Notes under the pieces: model-generated
Databases searched by the model: none
Told to the model about the DNA's origin: nothing
The model's input: the letters and a program-made list of their open reading frames with translations, nothing else
Shown: in pieces, positions 31,442-44,838 of the stretch
How positions within the stretch are numbered: the first letter of the stretch is position 1
Layout: each line of letters opens with the position of its first letter
Translations under genes and position numbers: made by a program
Assembly: GCA_963969495.1 (NCBI GenBank)
Contig: OZ018329.1
Coordinates: forward strand, 69,714,959-69,778,958
DNA length: 64,000 nucleotides
Reading direction: 5' to 3'
Source: Ceratothoa steindachneri
Taxonomy: Eukaryota; Arthropoda; Malacostraca; Isopoda; Cymothoidae

Positions 31442-34146
31442 TTAGGGTCTTTCTCCGGTATTCCATCTATATATTCTATCTATATATTGGTTGTATATAT
31501 CTTGTATATTTTTTCGGCTACTTTTAAACCTTTGTTTAAAATGTAGTCTTCTATATTCCCTTTCGGTAGGTATAACTTTATTAGTTATTTTGTTTAGGAA
31601 TTCCTCCTCTAATTGGTGCCATATTTTTTTGGCACGTTCATGAAGGAATTGATTAATTGGTTTCAATTTTGCTCTTTAGTGTAGTTCCACTGATAGTATT
31701 GCTTCCAGTCTTGAGGTATTAGTTATGAATCTGGTTGCGTAGTTTTGACATTTGCGTTGAGGTTATTGTATTCATCGGAATGATGGGGTACGTTAGAATG
31801 GGGCGAAATAAGGCTAGGTATAACTTTCTTTTATTTTCTTCAGAGAGGTTTTTAAATCTCTGTAGAGAGGAAAGGGTACTTCTCGCTCGTGTAGTCTTTT
31901 GGTTCACGTGCGTACTGTACCCATTTTGGGAGAATATTAGGCCGAGTACCTTACCTCCTTCACTGTAGGGGTAGTAGATGTTGTTGGCGGTGACTCGGTG
32001 CGTCTTCCTTCTATTCATTGGTATGATTTGGAATTTTGCGTGGTTTGTTTGTTTGTTTATTATCTCTCTGGCAGTGCGCTGTGCAATATCCTGTGGATGT
32101 TGTCTATCACTGGCAATGATCTGCGTGACGTCGTCAGCCAGTTGGATATACATCGTACTTTCCTCTAAAGGTTAAGGGAAATCCCTGGTGTACACTGTGT
32201 ACAACGTGGGCTGAGGCACTCACCTTGCGGGACCCATGCCTTTAGAGTGAAAATACTGCCAGTGTAATTATTGATAGTCATTTTTGCCTTCCTGTCTTCC
32301 AGATAGCTACAAAGCATTCTGGTTAGGTTTTTCTCAAGACCTAGTTGAAATATTTTTACTTAAAGGCCTGGCACCCATACATTGTCGATTTTTTGGCGAC
32401 GTCGCGGAGTGCCAAGTCCACTCTGTCACCTCTTGCTATGTCCACTGCGATCTTCTCGGTAATGAGTGCCAGTGCTGTCTCTGTACCTCTTTTCTTCCTG
32501 AATCCGTGTTGTTGTACACTTTGCTTATCTTTTTCTTCCAGGAAGGTCTTTAATCTTTCATTGCGTAGCTTCTCCATTAGCTTGCCCGTGAATTACAACA
32601 GTGAGATTAGTCTATAACTTTCGATATGGCCCTTGGGTTTTCCGGGTTTGGGAAGGAATATCATCCTCGCTGTCTTCAAAGCTGGTGGAAAATACCCTGT
32701 GTACAGGCATGCATTAGAGAATTTGAAAAGTTCTTGGTGGATATTGGTGGGTGCGTTTGTGATATGATTTTTTTGTAATTTCGCTAATACCTGGGTTTTT
32801 TGTTTAAATTATTCTAGGGCTGCTCTAAACTCTACTAGGGTGAAGGGCCTTCCCTCGTTCCTTTGATCGCAGGATTCGTCGACCCTGGGGAATTTTTAGT
32901 GTTCGTGCTCTCTATTTTGTAGTTGGTCTTTTATGTGCTGTTCATGGGCCACATCGTAGTTTAGGTTCTCCTCTGGCGTAATAGAGAAGATCCTAGACCA
33001 ATGCTCTCTAAACCTTTCTTTAATTTCTCTGTTGTCATGCTTTGTGATTTCACCTTTTTTCCGCTACATTATTTCTTTAGGTAAAGAACCTTTAAACTTT
33101 CTGTATTGGTTCCAGAACCTTCTTGGGTAACTTTCTATATCCATATTGCTAATGATATTGTTCCATGCTAGGTTAGTTTTTATTCTTATTAGGTTGTTTA
33201 CCTGATCTCTGAGGCCTCTTAGTCGTACATACCTTTTCCTATTGCTACCATGTCGGCGGATTTCTTCGAATGTGTTGTAAATTTCCTCCATTTTAGTTTT
33301 GATTTTATCGGTCCATTGGGGAGCAGGGATTGTCCTGCATTTAGGTTTTGGAACGTATAGCCTGTCGGCTTCTATGATGAGGTTTGTAATATTGTTTAGA
33401 TGTGTGTTTATTTTTTCTATGGAACTTTCTGCAAGGGAAATTATACAAAAAAATTCTAAATGCTTCTTATATTCTGTCCAGTTGGTTTTTGATAATGCCT
33501 TCCTTTGGGGAATTTCAATTTCCCAATTTCAATTTGGATAAGCGAGGTTGAAATCTTCGTAATGAGTCCAATGGGATCAGAAGGTATTGTGGAACTAGGA
33601 GTGGTGTGGATGTTGAACGCAAAGTTAGGATTAGTTAATATAATGTCTGGAGGGGTTAAAGACCTGTCTGTTACAAAATTAGGGAAATCAGGGCCCTCTC
33701 TTTGCACCATCTGCCGTTTCAGGAGTATTTCTAGGGTTTTCTCATTTCCATTGAAGGTGGTCGTATACCCGGCAGAGCTACATCTTGCATTGAGATCCCC
33801 TAGGAGGATCGCTGAGGATGGTCGGCGGAAGATCCGAATGAAGTTCGGGGTCGGGAGGGTTGATATGCCCCTGCTACAGCCAGATCCTCCGTTGTCATTT
33901 TTAGCTTAATAGCTATATTTGACTCACCCAGGTCTCTAATTTCGGTTTAAGAGATTCCCTTTTTTATTTCCATGGCTGTTCCATCAAAGCGTGTATGAGT
34001 CTGGCTTGCAGCGAAAACTGTGAAGTTTGGGATTTTGATGTGATCCGTTGTAAGTTAATACGGTGTTCGTTTATGATGACCATATCAGGATAGATTTGTC
34101 TAATTATGTTGCAATATATGAGTTTTTTATTCTTTCATCCATCGAC
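31442..34146 (-). pseudogene. LINE ORF2 (endonuclease plus RT), family E, broken
   Basis: The right edge encodes V-D-G then TGA, where related ORF2s have VNGW or VDGL, followed by 'KNKKLIYCNII' and 'PDMVIINEH' (catalytic Glu). Endonuclease continues with 'REGPDFPNFVTDRSLTPPDIILT' and 'IPSDPIGLI' (the SDH His is Pro). RT: 'GTETALALITEKIAVD', 'DLALRDVAKKS', then 'IQLADDVTQII' (LADD instead of YADD, both Asp kept). The C-terminal 'LHERAKKIWHQLEEEF' region is open in the last 74 codons. Several frameshifts. The start codon and everything upstream are absent. Confidence 0.75.
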
Positions 34147-34744
<598 letters not shown>

Positions 34745-37424
34745 TCATCGTGCGTAGAACGGCAATTCTGCTCTGCCAGCTAAAACCCCGGCGGAGCTTG
34801 GAAATCTGGCGCGACTTATTGCTCTTCTATTCTGGTCAATCATTTGGACGATTTCATCCTCCAATTCACGGTTGACGTTTTCCAGCATATTCATTGTCCG
34901 TTCTTCTATGACAACGTTAATGGGACTTAACCCCGCCTCCCGGTGCAGCTCTTCTTGTCTTCTTCTTTCTATTCTGCGCGTACCTGTAATTAGATACGCG
35001 CATTTATTCTGCACCACCTGTAGTCTCCTCTTATGTGTCTTTGAGACACACGAGATGGCGGAAGCTGGGTATAGCAACATTGATCTTACCAGTGCAGTGT
35101 AGATCTTTTTCTTGTTGCTTTGGCGAAGATTTCTGAACCTAAATAGAGTCTTGACTGCAGGAGTGGCCTTGGTGATTCGTTCTTGGATGTCCTTCTTTTA
35201 ACGGATGAGGTAATCTTCATTCCGAGTACATTGCACTCCGTGGTGTAGGGATATCGTAGATCCCCCACTCTGACGTCATAAAGTAGTCTCCTGCCTATGG
35301 GGACTACTTTGAACTTTTCATGGCTATACGGATTTTCCACCGGGCCTCGTAGGTGTTAAGATTTTAGATTTTTGCTGCTGTCATTCGCGTTTGATAAGGC
35401 GCATTACTCCATGGACGAGTGATTATCTGGGTGAAATCATTGGCGAATCGAATGTTTCAGGCAAGTGGAGCCTACAGGAGCCGGGACATCCACGGTGTAA
35501 CTTAAGTAGAGAGTCAGGGACAGGCACCCCCTCCCCATCCTAAATTGATGTACGCCGCTCTCTCCATGACATTTTAACAGAGAGTTCTTTATAAGTTTTC
35601 ACTTAGGCCCAGTCGTAAGATCTTGTACTGCATTCCCCGCTGCCACACCATATCAAACGCCTTTGATACATCCCGACAAACAATTTCCACGTAACTCTTT
35701 TCCCGTTTTGCTTGGGCTAGCTTTTCCGTGATGATGTTAATCACCATCTCCGTAGTTCTCTTTCTCCTAAACCCTAATTGGTTTGGGTTATAGAATGAGT
35801 TTTCCTCCAGGTGATACACCACTCTTTTGTTGAGGATCTTCTCGAAAAGCTTCCCGCCAAATTCCAGAAGTGAAATTGGCCAATAGCTCTCCTTCAACGT
35901 TGGGTTCTTTTCGTGCTTAGGCAAGAAGATCATCTTAGCCGTTTTATAAGTATACGGATAGTATCCCGTGTTCAGACAGGCGTTATATATTCTTCTTATT
36001 CCTTCGATGACATTGGCTGGCGCCTTTTCAAAGTTAGGCTTTGTTAGCCCCAATTGTCCTGGGGCTTTTTGTTGGAATGAGCGGAGCGTGCCGAGTAGTT
36101 CGGCTTCTGTAATCTCGGCGTCTCCGTCGCGCTGTCTATCCACCTGGTGGTTAGGGTGCGTCTTGTGTAATTGTTCGTTAAGCTCGTCGATGATGTTGCT
36201 TTTGAACTCCAGGTCATAGTCTTCGTTCTCCTCTTCAGTTATACTGAAGATCTTTTCCCAATAACTTCGGAATATTTCTTCAACTTTTTCCTCTTCTGTT
36301 TTGATGTTTCCGTCATCTTTTTGTAGCTCGATCTTATGCTTCTTCTTCCTAGTCGATCCTTTGAGATTTCGGATCTTTTTCCAAAATTCTTTGGGAGTCG
36401 TTTCGTGATCGAGGCTATCGATCGTGTCCTCCCATCTTCTATTCTGCTGTTCGAGGATCAACTGGTTCAATTCTTCTTTGATTTCTTTACTTCTCTGCAT
36501 CGAGTGAACCGATGACTTCACGATGTTGAGTTCATACATTAACTTCAGTTCACGATTTAATTCCTTTATATATTAGGTCCACTCGTAAGTAGAGATGGTC
36601 CTATATTCGGATTTAGGGATACAAGCCCTATCTGCGTCGAGGAGATGGTTATGGAGGTCATTGAGTGCCTCGTCCAAGTTGGGCGGATCGTAGGCCTCGA
36701 GAAGGTGCGCGTACCGTGTCCAGTCTGCTCTTTTGTAGTTCTTCATGACTACAGCTGGAACTTATATAGTGTTCCTGTTGATAGTGAGTAGGATCCCTAT
36801 ATGGCCACTACATGGTACCTGGACTGATTCCATGTAGTAATTGAATTGCAGCTGACGATTCCCTAGAAAGATGTCTGGCTTTGTGGCACCTCGTGCTCTA
36901 ACATAGGTGGGGAAGTCGGGGCCTATTTGCTGGGCAATATTTCTGTCCAGCAACAGGTCCAGGCTTCTATCTATACCGTTGTAGGTCCAGTAACCGGATT
37001 CTCAGCATCTGGAATTCAGATCCCCCATTAATATACTGGGGGCTCCTCTGCCAAATAGGCCAGTGAGAGTGTGAATTGGTAACACATCTCTCCTTGGCGG
37101 TTGATATCCGGTAGCAATGACCAACTTTCCTAAGTCGAATTCGACCTCAATCGCGAGGTAGGGTTCTTCTAGGTTCCGTATCTGCTTATATTTAATCCCT
37201 TTCTTTATTGCAATAGCGGCTCCATCGTACCGCTCCTGCGAATAATTTGTGATCAACATATCGTAGTTCCAGATCTTCATTTCTGTTCTACGCGTGTCGA
37301 TCCCGTGTTCTTAAATCAGTATGATGTCTGCATCAATTTCTCTGAATACATTTCCGGAAAGAATTATTTTCTTCGTGCAGCCGTTGGTGTTTATTTCCAT
37401 TATCTTCAGTGTGTTCCGTAACAT
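34745..37424 (-). pseudogene. LINE ORF2 (endonuclease plus RT), A1, broken
   Basis: Start ATG at 37422-37424, 16 bp past the ORF1 stop. Endonuclease: 'MEINTNGC', 'SQERYDGAAIAIKKG', 'ATGYQPPRRDVLPIH', 'SILMGDLNSRC' (Asp and Asn kept) and 'GATKPDIFL'. 'CSGHIGILLTI' shows the catalytic SDH changed to SGH. The RT piece at 35589-36539 is open for 316 codons with 'AKMIFLPKHEKNPTLKESYWPISLL' in part and 'DVSKAFDMVW', ending at a stop (Glu to TAA) before the YADD, which reads FANDFTQI in broken frame. The C-terminal 111 codons are open. Confidence 0.8.
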
Positions 37425-37440
37425 AATGAGTTGTTTTTAC

Positions 37441-38608
37441 CTATGTTTCTTCTTAGTATTCTTATTCTTGGGGGCTGGCCAAGCGGTTTTACTTTGCCCA
37501 TGGTTTTCCTTTTTCAAAAGGGGACTCGGGGTTTTTGACCTGCTCTTCGTAGCTTGTGTACGAGTGCAAGGGCCTTCTTCGTTGTCAGACGAGGAAGATC
37601 CATCCTCGCTTCCAGCCTTTTCCTCTTCTTCGTCTTATTCGGGTTCTTCCGATGAGGGATCTTCAATAATCTCCTCTAATCCAGACTTGACGCTATTGTT
37701 CTTTATGACTGAGTCATTGAATGCCTTGGAGCATTCGGGGTCTCCAGGCCTAATTACTGAAGGAGAGCGTTAAGCACTTGATTATAGAGGCCGGGTTTTA
37801 CTGCATTTGCCACATTTGTGTGCGTTATGCAGATTAAGATTTTGGCACTTAAGTCTCCAGTGAAACTCATTTGTGCAAGTGCCGATGTAGGCTTTACCTC
37901 TGCATTCTTCTTGGCGGCGTTTGTATACGTAAATTCTTTAGCCTTTCTCTCTTCTTCTTCCTTTCTTTGTAGGAGTTCACGGCGCTTGGGGCAGTTCAGG
38001 GCCATGGTTATATGCTCCCCTTGGCAGTTCAAGCATCTTTTGTGGTGCTTTCACATTTGTCGAACCGGTGTCCTTCTGTGGCGCATTCACTGCACCACAG
38101 TTTGTTCTTATCCGGGCATTTTTATGCTATTGAATTTCTCCTGGTATTCTTATATTAAATACCAGTATACCATTTTGGGTCGCTTTCCTTGCCATGCCTG
38201 TTGTAGAGAAAGTTATTTTAAATACGTGGGTGTGTTCGCAAAATTTTATGATTTCACGAACTTGGGCTCATGGATTGCTCTTTGCAATCTCTTCCTTAAG
38301 TTCCTTAGATTTATGTTCGCCCACCCAGCTCTCCACTTTGCGGCAGATGACGCTTCTATTTGCTGCCACTTGTGGAGGAGTTTTGGCTTCTAGGCCGGTG
38401 TTCCTTAGGACCCTCGCTCCCTCTTCCGATAAGAGCTGGTCTACGTCCTTGGTCTCGGTACACATGGCGATGAATCCTGATGAAACTTCGATAGGTTTCA
38501 CTAGTGCCACTTTTAACTCGATGTAGAGGGTTTCGCAAGGTTCTTCTTGGCAGGTGTTTTCATTCCTGAGATAGTCCTTAGGGGGACCCCCTTAGTGAGG
38601 GCCTCCAT
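37441..38608 (-). pseudogene. LINE ORF1 (gag-like), A1, broken
   Basis: Start ATG at 38606-38608 ('MEALTKGVPLRTIS'), with a frame break soon after. 'ALVKPIEVSSGFIAMCTETKDVD' and 'NRSVICRKVESWVGEH' are open at 38268-38510. The knuckle region is damaged: the middle knuckle is recognisable (CSECATEGHRFDKC in broken frame) and the third reads C..CQGEHITMALNC with Cys retained. 'NVANAVKPGLYNQVLNALL' and an acidic tail follow. Inactive. Confidence 0.75.
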
Positions 38609-39425
38609 CGTCTTAGTTTTCCTCTTGTGGTGTCTTTTTTCCTGTAATCAAAGTGTAATTAATGTGTTTTTGGAGTGAAAAGAAAGTTATGATGTGGTAA
38701 AGGAGGTAAAGGATTGTGAGAGTAAGGTTGGGTACAAGTCCAATAAATAGTGAGAAACGCCCCCGTCCATTTTCCTGTTGTTTCCTCGCTCGTTTGCTGC
38801 AAGAATAGTGGGTGATAGATAGATGGGGTGAGTCTCGAGTGGGGACCTCAGAGGGTTGAGCTTGGTGGACTTGATGCATAGCGGCCGAATCAACGACCGC
38901 TAAGTTTTTGCCACCCCCTCACGGATACATACGCCATAACTGCATCCAATTACATAGAGACGGGAGTACTTCCCTCTATGATTCTGGCCGGGTCCCCCGG
39001 GCGATGAGGATTTCTTCCGGGACTCGCAGTTATGCCCCAGTATCGAGACAATTTCGGACTTACGCTTCCGCTATGGGCTAGGCCTCAAACCAGTTTTCAC
39101 ATAAGCCCTTAATTATGCCAGTCCAAGTGGCCGGCATAGTTAAGATGAAATCAATGAATGGAAGACATCCGAGCAGGTTCGCACGCAGAGCGATGGACGG
39201 GAGCAGTGAGGTGCTTAAGCCCTCATTGAATTACGAGACTTCAACGTAAAAATGAATAGCTCTCTTTTTTAAGGTTGAAGCGGGGTTCACCGTTAAAACT
39301 TCCAGAATAGGCGTTCGTCTATGTAGGCAGTGCTCAAAATCCGTCACTAAGCAATAAAAATGCTGTATCCGTAGGTTCTTAGCAGAGCGCAGTAGTCGAA
39401 TATTCGGCCGTCTCCATCCATCGAC
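38609..39425 (-). other. 5' UTR of A1
   Basis: About 815 bp, closely similar to the 5' UTRs of A2 and A3. Contains hairpin TAGCGG...GAATCAAC...CCGCTA (38879-38902), a GGGTCCCCCGGGCGATGAGG block, 'CCTCAAACCAG', and the element 5' terminus at 39411-39425. The open frame seen in A2/A3 over the same block is not kept here. Confidence 0.7.
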
Positions 39426-39655
39426 TTGGACTTGGACATAAAAAGTAGAGAAAAATAAATTGATAGAGAAATAGTTGGTTAGTGAAGAGTTTTAGTGGTG
39501 AAAATTGGAATTTAGAAGTAGATGAAATAGGTCCCTGGGAAAAGGGTGTCTCTGTGTTACTAGTTTATTAACATTGGTGTGTTTATTCTTTTAACAATCA
39601 TCATAATTATTAGCTTCGAAGCTTCTTAAGTTTTCGAACATTTACGTTAGTCTGA

Positions 39656-39704
<49 letters not shown>

Positions 39705-39868
39705 TTATTTTATTTTTATTTTATTTTTTTTTTAATTAATTAAAATCTATGATCATTTGTTTGTACAAAACCTTTGTACATATATACATTGTAGCTTTCA
39801 AGCCCTTTTTGTGTTATTTTAGTGACTTTGTCTAATTTATTGTTTCTAAGATATGTTGTATACAGTAT
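39426..39868 (-). other. 3' UTR and tail of D1
   Basis: Purine-rich tail, hairpin with GGGAAA loop, (TA)n at 39659-39702 followed by T-rich sequence, 3' motif at 39793-39804, then 3' UTR to the ORF2 stop. No gene is seen. Confidence 0.7.
39659..39702. repeat. (TA)n microsatellite
   Basis: About 43 bp of TA repeats in the D1 3' UTR, 90 bp from the 3' motif. Confidence 0.95.
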
Positions 39869-42607
39869 TTATGCGTATATTGGTTCATGGTTGTGCCGCG
39901 CAGCTCTTCTCCTGCTTGGGAATCTGTTCCGAGCTTGGTTCAGCATTTGCTCGGGAATTCCGAAGTGATTTCTCATGAAATCTGGGTTGGCGTTCCCTTT
40001 CACCTTTCGCAAAATTTTGAGGGCTCTGGTACCTAAATCATTGTTTATTGCCTTGATATTCACTTTCCCATGTAGAGTTTTTTGGTGTTTTTGTTCCCGT
40101 CTTCTAGCGTTGCATATTATCAAGAGTGCTTTATTTTACACTCTTTGCAATTGCATCATCCAAGATTTTGGAATGGCCGCTAGTGGCATTGAGGGATATA
40201 ATAGTTTAGGTCTGATATAGGCAGAGTAAATTTTCTTTTTGTCGCTCCTTCTTAGGTCTTTAGAATCGATATAGCTCACCTATATCTTTCCTCGTAACTG
40301 CAATTATGCCGTTGATTTGGTCTCTGTATCCCCTAGCATTTATTTCCAATCCTAGTACTCTGCTTGTTCTTTTGTATGTGTATCTTTCATCCCCTACATA
40401 TATTGCTGCCGTTTTGCTTCTCTTGATCGGTATGATAGTAAATTTGTTCCAATTAGTCGCAATTTTCCAGCGACGTTCGAAGATGTTCACGTTCTCAATC
40501 TCGTAAGACATCATTCTTGCTATGGTTCTTTCGTTTTTGTATGGGGAGACCACTATCTGTGTTACATCATCGGCGAACTGGATATACAAACATTCCTCTA
40601 GATTTGGGCTAGGGAGGTCTCTAGTTTATATCGAGTACAGCAGTAGACGCCCTCTTCGAGTTGGAATTCTGTTCCTTGCTATTTCTCCATCTCGATGAAT
40701 GCTCTTCTGTCCATAACGTAATCACAGATTATCTTCTCCAGTCTGGGATTAAGTCCCAGTTGGAGGATCTTAAATTGTTGTCCACTGCTCCATACTTTGT
40801 CAAACGCTTTTTTTACATCTCTCAATACTATATCAGCATGCTTTTTCTCTATCTCGATTTGTGCTAGCTTCTCCGTTATCTTCGCCAGTGCTGTGTCCGT
40901 ACCTCTCAGCTTTCTAAAACCGTGGTGTTGGTGATTATGCAGGTTCGTTTCTTCCAGGTAGGATTGCACTCTGTTGGTGATGATTTTTTCGAAGATTTTT
41001 CCTCCGAATTCGAGGAGGGAGATCGGGTGGTAGTCTGCTGGGGAGACTGGAGATTTTCCAGATTTAGGAATGAATAACATTTTTTATATTTTCCAGGCAT
41101 CGGGAAAGTACCCCGTATTGAGATCAGCGTTCATTATATTAACTATTTCCTGTTTTATGTTCTGTGGAGCGTTGACAAAATTTGATCTCGTTAGGCCTGA
41201 GTGACCTGGGGCACACTGTTTGAATGTTTTCAGAGTTTCGTCGAATTCCTGTAGGGAGATCTTTCGACCCCGTCCTGTCATGGGTCTTTCGTCTGAGGTG
41301 TTATTGAATGGATATTTTTCGTTCTATTTCATCGTTTAACTGATCTATTATCTCGTTTCCGAAATCTGTATCAAAATTTTCTTCCTCTTCAGGGGAAATC
41401 TTGAATACATTAGACCAGTAATCTCTGAAAATTTCCTCTAACTCCTCAGGTTCAGTGGCCACTTCACCTTCCCAATTTTTTATATTAGCTGTTTTGGTGA
41501 CTAGCTTCCCTCTCAACCTCTTCACTGTTTGCCAAAATGCTAGAGGGGCCATTTTTTCATCTAGGTCTTCGATGAGTCGGTCCCAAATATCCGACTGTTG
41601 CTAAATGATCAGCTGGTGCAGGTGTTCTTTTTATTCCTGCATCATTTGGTGCAGGTCCCTGTTCGGTCCCCATTTGTTGATTGCGACCACTAAGCCTCTA
41701 TATTCATCTTGAATGGCAATCATTTCTGGTGTCCATCTTGGAGCTGGGAGGGTTTTATATTTTAACTTTGGGATGGTATTTCTATCTGCTTCTGATCATT
41801 TTGTTGTAAGGAGGTTTAACTCTTCATCTATATCTTCTGGGGTAGCTTCTTCTAGGTTCTTCAAGACGTAATTCTGGCAATGGGCCTGGTAGGCCTCCCA
41901 GTCTGCACGTGCATATGATTTCCTTTCCCTAATAGGTACTTGGATTGGGCTTGTTGATATAGTGATGATTAAGGCTTCGTGGTCGCTGGGTATCACGGGT
42001 CCACTGGCAATATGGTAGTTAAAGGGAAAATTTGGGCTTGTTAAAACAATGTCGAGCTTAGTTGCACCTCTCGGTGAGTAATATGTCGGCAACTCTAGTC
42101 CAATGCGTACAGCTACGTTACGTTCTAGAAGAAGTTCTAGGTTTCGTCCCGCCACGTTAGTGCTGGTGTACTCAGCGGCCCTGCACCTAGCGTTAAGGTC
42201 GCCTGCGAACAGCACCGTTTTTTTATGGGCAAACAGTTGTAGGAAGTTATGAATGCAACGTACCCTCTTCTTGGGGGTTGGTACCCAGTAGCGATAGTTA
42301 GGGACCCTATGGTAGTTCGGACTTCTATCGCTATGTATGATTCGTCCAGTTGTGGTAGAACTTTGTGCATGAGTCCTTTACGGATGGCAATTGCTGCCCC
42401 GTCGAAGGCCTCATCTGTGTGGCTTGTTGAGTAAACTTGGTACCTGAATATTTTAATTTCCTTGTGCTTAGTTTTAACTCCGTGTTCGGAAATTGAAATG
42501 ATGTCTGGATCAAGGTTCTGAATTATGTTTCCATATTCGGAACTTTTCCTTGTCCAGCCATTGACATTCATGTACATTAGTTTTAGTGTTTTACTATTTG
42601 TGTCCAT
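39869..42607 (-). pseudogene. LINE ORF2 (endonuclease plus RT), D1, broken
   Basis: Start ATG at 42605-42607. The endonuclease is mostly open: 'MYMNVNGWTRKSSEYGNII', 'ISISEHG' (Glu), 'DEAFDGAAIAIRKG', 'ATGYQPPRRGYVAF', 'LFAGDLNARCRAAEYTS' (Asp and Asn), 'RGATKLDIVLT' and 'PSDHEALIITIS', so the SDH triad is kept, across one frameshift near 42200. RT pieces: 'MLFIPKSGKSPVSPADYHPISLL' (in part), 'DVKKAFDKVW', 'IQFADDVTQIVVS' (FADD) and 'RRWKIATNWNKFTIIPI'. Stops and frameshifts near 41080, 41290, 40600 and 40250 inactivate it. Confidence 0.8.
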
Positions 42608-42636
42608 TTTGTAGAGGGTTTCTTCAGTAGAAGTTG

Positions 42637-44054
42637 TTACTTTGTTTTACTCTGGTTATTACTTTTCCTTAATCTTCTCTTCTGTCTTGTTTTAAACCTG
42701 AGACCTGGTGAGGGGGATGCGCTGCATTTTCCATTACGTTTCTTGTTAAATTCAATCTGGGAGATATTTTTAAATATCTCTGGAGTGTATTTTCTTTTTC
42801 CTGAAATAGGGCCTCTTCGACCTGGTTCTCTGTCATTTAATCCTCGTATTGCCATTTGATTCTATCGTTAATGATTCCTTCGGTGATGGCCTCGACGTGG
42901 TGTTCCTTGGGGTATTATGTATTCCCCGTAGCAAACAGTCTGAGATAAATTCTTTGAGCGCTAATTTGGTGCTTCTTCCTCGGGGTAGAAGTTGGGGATC
43001 TTTTTCACTGTGGTCTTTTTGACCTTCTTTACCCCCTGGTTGTGCGCTCTGAGATTACTTCTTTCATTAGTTCCTGTTCAGTTTCAGCCACCATATTCTC
43101 TTCAGTATTATCTTGCTTTCCTTGGTTCTTGTCTGACACAGCTTTATTTCTGCCTTCCTGTACAGCAATCCTTGGATCCCTGCAGTTGGAGGCGTTATTT
43201 ATTGTTGGAGTAGGTACTTGATCTTGTGTAGGTTTTACTAGCTTCATTTTTAGAACTTCTCCTGATGGAGGGTTGTCGGGGAACCACATTTGTTGCATTC
43301 CGTTATTCTCCAGCATCATATTTAATTCTTTCCTGAAAGTTCCGGGCCTAGAAAGGTTCGCAATATGGGCGTAATATATACATGCCATTATTTGCGTCGA
43401 GTTCTCATTTTCTACATGTAGAACTAGGTTTTCCTTTGCTGGTTCAATTCTGGATGTTTTTGCTACCTGGGTGTACGAAATGTTCTTCTTTTGTTCCTGT
43501 CTTTTTACTTCTTTCTTCTTCTTTATTAAGCTTTTCCTAAATGGGCAAATCATTGTGAGGGGGCGATGGTCGCCGCCACAATTTGATCGGGAGTGATTCT
43601 CACGTTGAAAGTCAACAAACCTGTTTCCGTAGCTTTTTGAGCCATACCTGTATCACTAAAAACTACTTTAAACACATGAGTATATTCTTTAAATTTAATG
43701 ACTTCAACGAATGTCCCCCAGCTGTGGTTTGTTCCAATTTCCTCTTTTAACTCTTCAGTGTTGTGCGACCTGACCCATGGATCTAGACGCCTACATACTG
43801 CGCTTCTATGGGTCTGTATTGTAGAGGGGGATTCTAGGGGCTAGTCCGATGCCTTTTAGCACGTCTACTGACTTTTGTGCCGTCAAAATTTCTACATCCT
43901 TCTCATTTTGACAGATTGCTGTGTAGCCTTGGGGATTCTCGATAAGTCTGACCAAAGCAATATTGATTTTAGAGTATATTGCTGCAAAAACAGTTCCTCT
44001 GTCGGGCTTATCCCTGGTTAGGGTTTTGAGCAGGATCCTTTTTGTTTCCGGCAT
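42637..44054 (-). pseudogene. LINE ORF1 (gag-like), D1, broken
   Basis: Start ATG at 44052-44054, 'MPETKRILLKTL', then 'TVFAAIYSKINIALVRLIE', 'PQGYTAICQNEKDVE' and 'VLKGIGLAPRIP'. Frames break in the middle, and the first two CCHC knuckles are absent or unreadable; the sequence jumps from the 'KFKEYTHVFKVVF' region to the 'MICPFRKSLI' that follows the third knuckle. 'LNMMLENNGMQQMWFPDNPPSG' is open within 43029-43553. The C-terminus ('FNKKRNGKC') resembles D2. An internal deletion over the knuckles is likely. Confidence 0.75.
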
Positions 44055-44838
44055 GTTTTTAGTGGGTTTTAGTGTACCATGAGACCCGTACTATTGTATT
44101 AATAGAGGGTACTGGGAGGGGAGGGGGACATTATGTCTTACCTAGCTGTATTTAAATGTATTGTTTTTAATTTTATTTAAGACCTAATTGGATAGAGTGG
44201 GAGTAGGAAAAGATAGGATACATAGAATTTTATAAGTCCTTGTCCACGTACCTTTCTTCAGAGTTTTCCTCTTTGTTAAGTAAAGATCACTTTTGATACT
44301 CCTTCTGATTGTTCACTTGCACTTAAGTCTCCGGTGGAAAGTTCATCCACAAAAATAAATCACTTGTTTCTTCAATTTGTTTGTTGGAACACTGTTTTTA
44401 AGGTAAAATAAGATTTCTTTTCTTGAGGAGAAGAAACGTGGGTTCACTGAGTTTGGGGCAATTGGTTCCACTTTAAGATTAACTGCACCAGAGGAACAAT
44501 GTTTGTTGGAAATTATTCAACGTGTTCACTGATTATAGCACTTCCGTAGTCTGGCAAGTATATAGGCACTTGGCTAACATGAATTCATTTTTGCATTTTG
44601 AAGTTTAATTGCCGTATTAAGCAATGCTGCATTAATTTGCTTCTACACTTTTGTCACTTCGGTTTATTCACTCCGAGTTCTCGTTGAACTCAATAAAAGT
44701 TTGAGGAACAATTAACACTTCTATGTGTTAAAAGGTAAAGCACTGTATGTATCCGTTTGAAATCCTCCTTTATCGATTCTTCAAGATACGCAAGAGTAGA
44801 ATTCCACAGGCGTATAAGGCAGTCTCCATCCATCGATT
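44055..44838 (-). other. 5' UTR of D1
   Basis: About 780 bp without recognisable open frames. It lacks the GTTGATT hairpin of families A and X1. It ends with GGCAGTCTCCATCCATCGATT, sharing the motif and adjacent GGCAG with D2. Confidence 0.6.

Larger units (their letters stand above)
30608..34146 (-). mobile_element. LINE E, 5'-truncated at the ORF2 start
   Basis: A minus-strand element with a 3' UTR carrying the 3' motif (AAGCGTTCGAGCC, 30901-30913) and a broken ORF2. It has no ORF1: its right edge lies in the first codons of ORF2, at sequence identical to the array junction motif (TTCATCCATCGAC, 34134-34146). A palindromic (TA)n-centred insertion lies in the 3' UTR. Confidence 0.7.
39426..44838 (-). 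mobile_element. LINE D1, family D, array unit 2
   Basis: Complete in layout between junction motifs at 39411-39425 and 44823-44838: 5' UTR, ORF1, ORF2, 3' motif (AGCTTTCAAGCC, 39793-39804), (TA)n, tail hairpin CCCT-GGGAAA-AGGG (39533-39546) and a terminal TTGGAC repeat. About 5.41 kb. All frames are broken. Confidence 0.85.
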